A DNA stretch of 54,965 nt from JAUSIF01 sp036556265 (GTDB taxonomy: Bacteria > Pseudomonadota > Alphaproteobacteria > Rhizobiales > Xanthobacteraceae), in the NCBI GenBank assembly GCA_036556265.1, contig DATBJU010000098.1:1-54965 (forward strand). Reading direction: 5' to 3'. Shown here one piece after another: positions 50,938 to 54,965 of this stretch. The position numbers and the translations under genes were made by a program. Every line of letters starts with the position of its first letter. Positions within the stretch are counted from its first letter, which is position 1. The notes under the pieces are model-generated. The model saw only the letters and a program-made list of their open reading frames with translations. It ran no database searches and was not told the origin of the DNA.

Positions 50938-51702
50938 ATGACCGACGCTTCCGTGACCGACGACGAGCTCCACGCATACGTGGACGGAGTGCTTCCGGCG
51001 GATCGCACCGCCGCCGTCGAGTCCTATCTGGCCGCCCATCCGGATGCCGCCGCGCGCGTTGCCGAATGGCGCGCGCAGACGTCTGCGATCCGCGCACGCT
51101 GGGGCGCGGTCGCCGATGAGCCGGTTCCCGAGCGGTTGCGCCTCGACAATGTCGTGATGCGTGCGAGCGGCCTGCGCCGCAAGGTGGCAATCGCCGCCTC
51201 GATTGCGTTGGTGCTCGGCGCCGCCGTCGGCTGGTTCGCGCGCGACTATGTCGGCATGCCGGACGACCGCCAGGTCGCCCGCGCGCTCGCCGATGCCGCG
51301 ATCGAAGCGCATCGGCTCTACATCAATGAAGTGCGGCACCCGATCGAGGTGCGCGCCGACGAGGCGCATCTTCTGCCATGGCTGTCGCGACGCGTCGGTT
51401 CGCCCGTGCGTGCGCCGGATCTCGTCGATGAAGGATTGAAACTCCTCGGCGGCCGACTGTTACCCGGCTCGCGCGGCCCGACCGCGCTGATCATGTACGA
51501 AGGTACCGCGGGCGAGCGCGTCACGATCACGGCGACACGAGCGCCGCGCGACAGTCAGACCGCGTTCAAGTGGCGGCAGGCCGGCGAATTCGGCGCGCTG
51601 GCCTGGTTCGAATCCGGCCTTGCGTTCGTGGTGGCGGGTCCTGCGGAGCGTGATCGGCTCGATCGCATCGCGCGGCGTGTTTACGCCGCGTACGAACGCT
51701 AG
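50938..51702 (+). CDS. Membrane anti-sigma factor
   Basis: A 254 aa single-pass membrane protein and probable partner of the ECF sigma factor 18 bases upstream. The N-terminal cytoplasmic part has DDELHAYVDGVLPADRTAAV and SYLAAHPDAAARVAEWRAQT, as in anti-sigma domains. It lacks the HXXXCXXC zinc motif and has no cysteine at all. One membrane helix (about residues 82-102, VAIAASIALVLGAAVGWF) is followed by a periplasmic C-terminal domain. The preferred start is ATG; an overlapping TTG one codon earlier is possible. It converges with the DnaJ-like gene one base away. Confidence 0.87.
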   Translation: MTDASVTDDELHAYVDGVLPADRTAAVESYLAAHPDAAARVAEWRAQTSAIRARWGAVADEPVPERLRLDNVVMRASGLRRKVAIAASIALVLGAAVGWFARDYVGMPDDRQVARALADAAIEAHRLYINEVRHPIEVRADEAHLLPWLSRRVGSPVRAPDLVDEGLKLLGGRLLPGSRGPTALIMYEGTAGERVTITATRAPRDSQTAFKWRQAGEFGALAWFESGLAFVVAGPAERDRLDRIARRVYAAYER

Positions 51703-51703
51703 C

Positions 51704-52672
51704 TCAGGATTTTTCCCGGCGTTGCCGCAGCCTGCGCGCGAGCGCTTCCAGTTCTTCGGTCTTCCCTTCCGGCAATTCGATTTGCACGGTCACGAGCAAG
51801 TCGCCGTGACCGCCGCCTTTCTTTGGCAGGCCCTTGCCCTTGAGCCGGAACGTCCGGCCGCCATTCGTGTGCGGCGGAATTTTCAGGTCCACCGCGCCTT
51901 CGAGTGTCGGCACGCGCGCCGTTCCGCCGAGCACCGCGTCGTCGATGGGAACTGAGACTTCCGCGCGCAGATCGGAGCCTTCCGGCTTGAGCTCGGGATG
52001 CGGGGCGACGTGCACGGTGATGATCGCATCGCCCGGGCCGCCGTGAGCGGCGGCGAAGCCTTGTCCGCGCAAGCGGATGGGCTGGCCGTCGGCGATCCCG
52101 GCGGGAACTGTGACCTCGACATTCTTCCCGGTCGGCAGCAGCACGCGCTTCTTCGCGCCTGCGGCCGCTTCCGCGAGCGTCACGGTCAGTGACGCGCTCG
52201 CATCGGGGCCGCGCGGGGCGGTGCCCGCTCCGAACTCCTCGAACTGCGCGCCTGCTTGCCCGCGCCCGAACGATCCGAACAGATCGCCGAGCACATCCTC
52301 GAAGCTCGCGCCACGCCCGGGCCCGCCGCCCGAGCGGGCGCGCCGGAAACCGCCAGGCCCGAAGCTGAAAGTCTCGAAGATGGTGCCTTGATCGGATCCC
52401 GGATGCTGTTGCCCGCCGTGGCCGAAACCCTGGAAGCCCTGGAAGCGCGGTTTGCCTTCGGCATCGATCTCGCCGCGGTCGAACGCCTTGCGTTTGTCTT
52501 CCTCGCCGAGGATCTCGTAGGCCGAGTTCAGCTCGGCGAAACGCGCGGCCGCCTTCGGATCGCCCTTGTTGGCGTCCGGGTGCAGCTTCTTCGCCTGCCG
52601 GCGAAAGGCCTTTTTGATCTCGGCTTGGTCCGCCCCCTTGGGCACGCCGAGAACATCGTAAGGATCGCGCAA
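51704..52672 (-). CDS. DnaJ C-terminal domain protein (CbpA-like)
   Basis: A 322 aa co-chaperone of the CbpA type. The J domain at residues 1-65 holds the HPD motif in AFRRQAKKLHPDANKGDPK. A Gly/Phe-rich linker follows (GFQGFGHGGQQHPGSDQG). There is no CXXCXGXG zinc finger, so it is not canonical DnaJ. The C-terminal substrate-binding domains carry PTGKNVEVTVPAGIADGQPI and KIPPHTNGGRTFRLKGKGLP. It is expected to stimulate DnaK. The same-strand lipoprotein gene lies 76 bases upstream. Confidence 0.92.
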   Translation of the reverse strand: MRDPYDVLGVPKGADQAEIKKAFRRQAKKLHPDANKGDPKAAARFAELNSAYEILGEEDKRKAFDRGEIDAEGKPRFQGFQGFGHGGQQHPGSDQGTIFETFSFGPGGFRRARSGGGPGRGASFEDVLGDLFGSFGRGQAGAQFEEFGAGTAPRGPDASASLTVTLAEAAAGAKKRVLLPTGKNVEVTVPAGIADGQPIRLRGQGFAAAHGGPGDAIITVHVAPHPELKPEGSDLRAEVSVPIDDAVLGGTARVPTLEGAVDLKIPPHTNGGRTFRLKGKGLPKKGGGHGDLLVTVQIELPEGKTEELEALARRLRQRREKS

Positions 52673-52748
52673 CGCGTCTACTCCATGTCAGGGGACAGCC
52701 CGCCCCGGCAAGAAAATGTGGGGGCTGGCGGGCGGTTTCGCAACGCGC

Positions 52749-53270
52749 TCAGGGCTTGTTCAGGGGCCGCGTCGAGCGCACATCCCATTGTCCGGCGTGG
52801 CCGCGGCAGGCCTTTCCTTCGAACCAGCCTTCGCGGCCCTTGCCGACGTGGCTCGCCAGGAAATTGCGACAGGCCGAGCCCTCCTGCAGATAGGCGCTCG
52901 CGACCGGCGTAACCGTGCCTCGTGCACCCGTGATCGGATTTTGCCAAGGGACGCTCGCACCTTCCTCCCGGTTGCCGAGCGCTTCGCGCAGCGCCGCGGT
53001 CGCGAGCGACCAGTCGCCCGAGGTCATGCCGTTGTCCGCGCGCGCCTCGTGCGACGGTTGAAGCTGCAACGAGCCGGTGACGTCGCGATCGTCGCCTTTT
53101 TCCGCCGCCTTGGCATCATCGCCTTTGCCGAACAGCGAGCCGAGCTCCATCGACATGCTGCAGCCGGCGGTCAACAAGCCGATCAGGCAGGCGAACCCAA
53201 TGATTGCCGGCCCGGCCGCCCGCCGCGGTTCGCCCGATCCGTGGTATGGAGGAGCGTCGGTGATACGCAC
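52749..53270 (-). CDS. RT0821/Lpp0805-type surface lipoprotein
   Basis: A 173 aa envelope lipoprotein. A GTG start gives a long n-region, then a hydrophobic stretch and lipobox GFACLIGLLTAGCSM, with the lipidated Cys at residue 37. The C-terminal domain matches the RT0821/Lpp0805 surface-protein family: LATAALREALGNREEGASVP, NPITGARGTVTPVASAYL, CRNFLASHVGKGREGWFEG. The open frame upstream of the GTG runs into pdxH and lacks support. The divergent pdxH ATG is only 17 bases away, so the promoters must overlap coding sequence. Function unknown. Confidence 0.83.
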   Translation of the reverse strand: MRITDAPPYHGSGEPRRAAGPAIIGFACLIGLLTAGCSMSMELGSLFGKGDDAKAAEKGDDRDVTGSLQLQPSHEARADNGMTSGDWSLATAALREALGNREEGASVPWQNPITGARGTVTPVASAYLQEGSACRNFLASHVGKGREGWFEGKACRGHAGQWDVRSTRPLNKP

Positions 53271-53287
53271 TGACTTGAACTCCGGCC

Positions 53288-53929
53288 ATGGCGAACGATC
53301 CCAAGATGAAACACCCGTCGCAGTTAACGTTCGGTGACCCCGCCGCCGCCGATGAGCCGTTCGCGCCATTCGACGCGTGGATGTGGGATGCCAAGCAGCA
53401 CGAGACGCGCGATCCTGATGCGATCGCGCTCGCCACGGTCGATAACGACGGCCTGCCGAACGTGCGCATGGTGCTGCTGAAAGGATGGGGCCCGGCCGGG
53501 TTCGTCTTCTATACGAACCGCGAGAGCGCGAAGGGCAGGGAGCTCGATTCCCTGCGCAAGGCGGCGCTGGCGATCTATTGGAAGTCGCTCTCGCGCCAGG
53601 TACGGATGCGCGGTCCGGTGCAGCCCGTGGCCGAAGCGGAATCCGACGCCTATTTTGCCTTGCGGCCGCGCGGAGCGCAGGTCGGCGCGTGGGCGAGCAA
53701 GCAGTCGCGTCCGCTCGCGAGCCGCGCGGACCTCGAAGCGGCTGTCGCCCGCATCGAGGAGAAGTATGGTGACGCGAAGATTCCACGGCCGCCGCATTGG
53801 ATCGGCTACCGGCTCGAGCCGCTCGTCGTGGAATTCTGGGCGGAGCGGCCGTATCGGTTGCACGACCGCATCGAGTTTTCGCGCGCGTCGCCGGGTGCGC
53901 CGTGGTCCCGTCGACGGCTCTTTCCCTGA
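53288..53929 (+). CDS. pdxH: Pyridoxamine/pyridoxine 5'-phosphate oxidase
   Basis: A 213 aa FMN enzyme that makes pyridoxal 5'-phosphate from pyridoxine or pyridoxamine phosphate. The FMN and substrate motifs are present: ALATVDNDGLPNVRMVLLKG, GFVFYTNRESAKGRELD, SRQVRMRGPVQPV, ASKQSRPLASR, and the C-terminal RLHDRIEFSR with WSRRRLFP at the end. The start overlaps no other gene; the divergent lipoprotein begins 17 bases away. The SDR gene follows after 17 bases. Confidence 0.96.
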   Translation: MANDPKMKHPSQLTFGDPAAADEPFAPFDAWMWDAKQHETRDPDAIALATVDNDGLPNVRMVLLKGWGPAGFVFYTNRESAKGRELDSLRKAALAIYWKSLSRQVRMRGPVQPVAEAESDAYFALRPRGAQVGAWASKQSRPLASRADLEAAVARIEEKYGDAKIPRPPHWIGYRLEPLVVEFWAERPYRLHDRIEFSRASPGAPWSRRRLFP

Positions 53930-53946
53930 GTCAACAAAGCAGGTTC

Positions 53947-54696
53947 ATGGCACAGAAGTCCGACCAACCCCGCCGCACATTGCTCCTCACCGGTGCGAGC
54001 CGCGGTATCGGTCACGCGACGGTCAAGCGTTTCTCGAGCGCAGGTTGGCGCGTGATCACCTGCTCTCGTCACGCGTTCCCGGAAGAATGCCCATGGGAAG
54101 CCGGGCCGGAGGATCACATTCAGGTCGATCTCGCCGATCCAAAGGCAACCGAGGCAGCGATCACGGAAATCAAGCAGCGGCTCGAGCGCGGCGAGCTGCA
54201 TGCGCTCGTGAACAACGCCGGCATTTCGCCGAAAGGTGCGGGAGGCGCGCGCCTCGGCACGCTCGAGACGTCGCACGCCGACTGGCAACATGTGTTCCAG
54301 GTGAATTTCTTCGCACCGATCATGCTTGCGCGCGGACTTGTCGACGAGTTGCGACGCGCGCACGGCGCGGTGGTGAACGTGACCTCGATCGCCGGCTCGC
54401 GCGTGCATCCGTTTGCGGGTGCCGCCTACTCCACCTCGAAGGCGGCGCTTGCCTCGCTCACGCGCGAGATGGCGGCCGACTTCGGCCCGCTCGGAATCCG
54501 GGTGAACGCGATCGCGCCCGGTGAGATCGACACGGCAATTCTTTCGCCCGGCACCGACAAGCTGGTCGAGCAAATCCCCTTGCGTCGGCTCGGCCAGCCG
54601 GACGAGGTCGCGAAGATCATCTACGTGCTGTGCACGGAGACGGCGTCCTACGTGAACGGCGCCGAAATCCACATCACCGGCGGCCAGCACGTTTAG
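53947..54696 (+). CDS. SDR family oxidoreductase
   Basis: A 249 aa classical short-chain dehydrogenase. Residues near the N-terminus, LLLTGASRGIGHATVKRFSS, bind NAD(P). NNAGISPKG and the catalytic YSTSKAALASLTREMA are intact, preceded by the Ser in VTSIAGSRV. The C-terminal TGGQHV end is usual. The substrate cannot be inferred. It lies 17 bases after pdxH and is probably cotranscribed. The longer frame upstream lies inside pdxH and has no family residues. Downstream are two REP-like hairpins and a second nadA on the other strand. Confidence 0.92.
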   Translation: MAQKSDQPRRTLLLTGASRGIGHATVKRFSSAGWRVITCSRHAFPEECPWEAGPEDHIQVDLADPKATEAAITEIKQRLERGELHALVNNAGISPKGAGGARLGTLETSHADWQHVFQVNFFAPIMLARGLVDELRRAHGAVVNVTSIAGSRVHPFAGAAYSTSKAALASLTREMAADFGPLGIRVNAIAPGEIDTAILSPGTDKLVEQIPLRRLGQPDEVAKIIYVLCTETASYVNGAEIHITGGQHV

Positions 54697-54708
54697 ATTC
54701 GGACGGTC

Positions 54709-54740
54709 GTCCCGGCCGCGCCGAAGGCGCGAGCCGGGAC
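54709..54740. repeat. REP-like hairpin 1
   Basis: GTCCCGGCCGCGCC with a GAA loop and GGCGCG-A-GCCGGGAC as the right arm. It forms a long GC stem with one bulge. It is followed 22 bases later by a related hairpin; the CGGACGGTC before each is a short direct repeat. Such paired GTCCCGG palindromes are frequent intergenic repeats in Bradyrhizobium-like genomes (by memory). Confidence 0.65.
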
Positions 54741-54762
54741 CGTCATCGACGTGCAGCGGACG

Positions 54763-54794
54763 GTCCCGGATCGCGGCTGCGCCGCGTCCGGGAC
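54763..54794. repeat. REP-like hairpin 2
   Basis: GTCCCGGA and TCCGGGAC arms enclose CGCGGC-TGC-GCCGCG. It is a near copy of the preceding palindrome and lies eight bases before the stop of the second nadA. The pair could stop transcription from both sides of this convergent junction. Confidence 0.65.
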
Positions 54795-54801
54795 GACGAG
54801 A

Positions 54802-54965
54802 TCAGTTCTTGAGCTGCACCATCCGCTCCACCGCGCGGCGAGCGCGATCGGCGATAGCCGGATCGATTTCCACCTCCTCACGGAGATAGACGAGGCTGTC
54901 GAGAATCTTCGGCAGCGTAATGCGCTTCATGTGCGGGCAGAGATTGCACGGGCGGATGAACTCCG
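54802..54965 (-). CDS. nadA: Second quinolinate synthase A, C-terminal end only
   Basis: The 3' end of a minus-strand gene that continues beyond the right edge. The visible 54 codons read EFIRPCNLCPHMKRITLPK, then ILDSLVYLREEVEIDPAIA, and DRARRAVERMVQLKN before TGA. It matches the C-terminus of the complete nadA at 17509-18618 in all but about five positions, including the cluster Cys in NLCPHM. The DNA differs at many third codon positions, so it is an old paralog or a transferred copy, not a recent duplication. No frameshift is seen in this part. Confidence 0.85.
   Translation of the reverse strand, partial: EFIRPCNLCPHMKRITLPKILDSLVYLREEVEIDPAIADRARRAVERMVQLKN

Noticed and set aside
51600..51625. 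GGTTCGAATCC resembling a tRNA T-arm
   Set aside because: It is inside the anti-sigma coding frame and has no matching tRNA cloverleaf.

Overview
The window is a gene-dense, GC-rich stretch of an alphaproteobacterial chromosome. Gene content points to the Hyphomicrobiales (Rhizobiales), probably near Bradyrhizobium, Pseudolabrys or Rhodoplanes. The supporting genes are a DUF3126 protein, a TIGR02301 protein, DUF1194, DUF2007, a NadQ-type Nudix/winged-helix regulator, an RT0821/Lpp0805-type lipoprotein, and a RibBA with a degenerate second domain. I see no phage, insertion sequence, CRISPR array, rRNA or tRNA gene, and no gap over 300 bases.

Region by region: (1) 1-9.8 kb, almost all minus strand: glyQ and glyS separated by an isochorismatase-type hydrolase, lemA and a DUF2207 membrane protein; then an S49 protease, a TrmN6-like methyltransferase, a DUF2007 protein and a family 2 glycosyltransferase. 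(2) 9.9-17.2 kb: a polyprenyl diphosphate synthase, ispE, a secreted TPR protein, two related four-cysteine secreted proteins, acuI and an MFS transporter. (3) 17.3-24.3 kb: the de novo NAD operon nadA-nadB-nadC, preceded by two copies of a palindromic candidate operator; then a divergent marR/rhodanese pair around its own palindrome, nadQ, a tyrosine phosphatase and an HD hydrolase. (4) 24.5-33.9 kb: DUF3126, tag, ygfZ, a dihydroorotase, conserved small and secreted proteins, a Nudix hydrolase, a SRAP/YedK protein, a hemolysin-III protein, an FAD-linked dehydrogenase and a Sua5/TsaC protein. (5) 34-46 kb: an acyl-CoA dehydrogenase with a coupled SDR, an SGNH hydrolase, an HDAC-like deacetylase, xseB, a pirin, dxs, tlyA, a MATE exporter and an RlmD-like methyltransferase. 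(6) 46-54.9 kb: DUF1194, ribBA, aroC, fabI, an ECF sigma/anti-sigma pair, a DnaJ-like protein, an outer-membrane-type lipoprotein, pdxH, an SDR, a pair of REP-like hairpins, and at the right edge the 3' end of a second nadA.

The genes are mostly cofactor, isoprenoid, translation and housekeeping functions. NAD synthesis is the best integrated theme: biosynthetic operon, probable regulator, candidate operators and a second nadA are all present. Isoprenoid supply (dxs, ispE, polyprenyl synthase) is spread across the window. The ECF sigma gene has a good GGAAT-N17-CGTT candidate promoter of its own. I found no clearly new multi-gene system. The points most worth following are the second nadA, the nadA operator pair, the four-cysteine secreted paralogs and the membrane-targeted DUF3126 protein.
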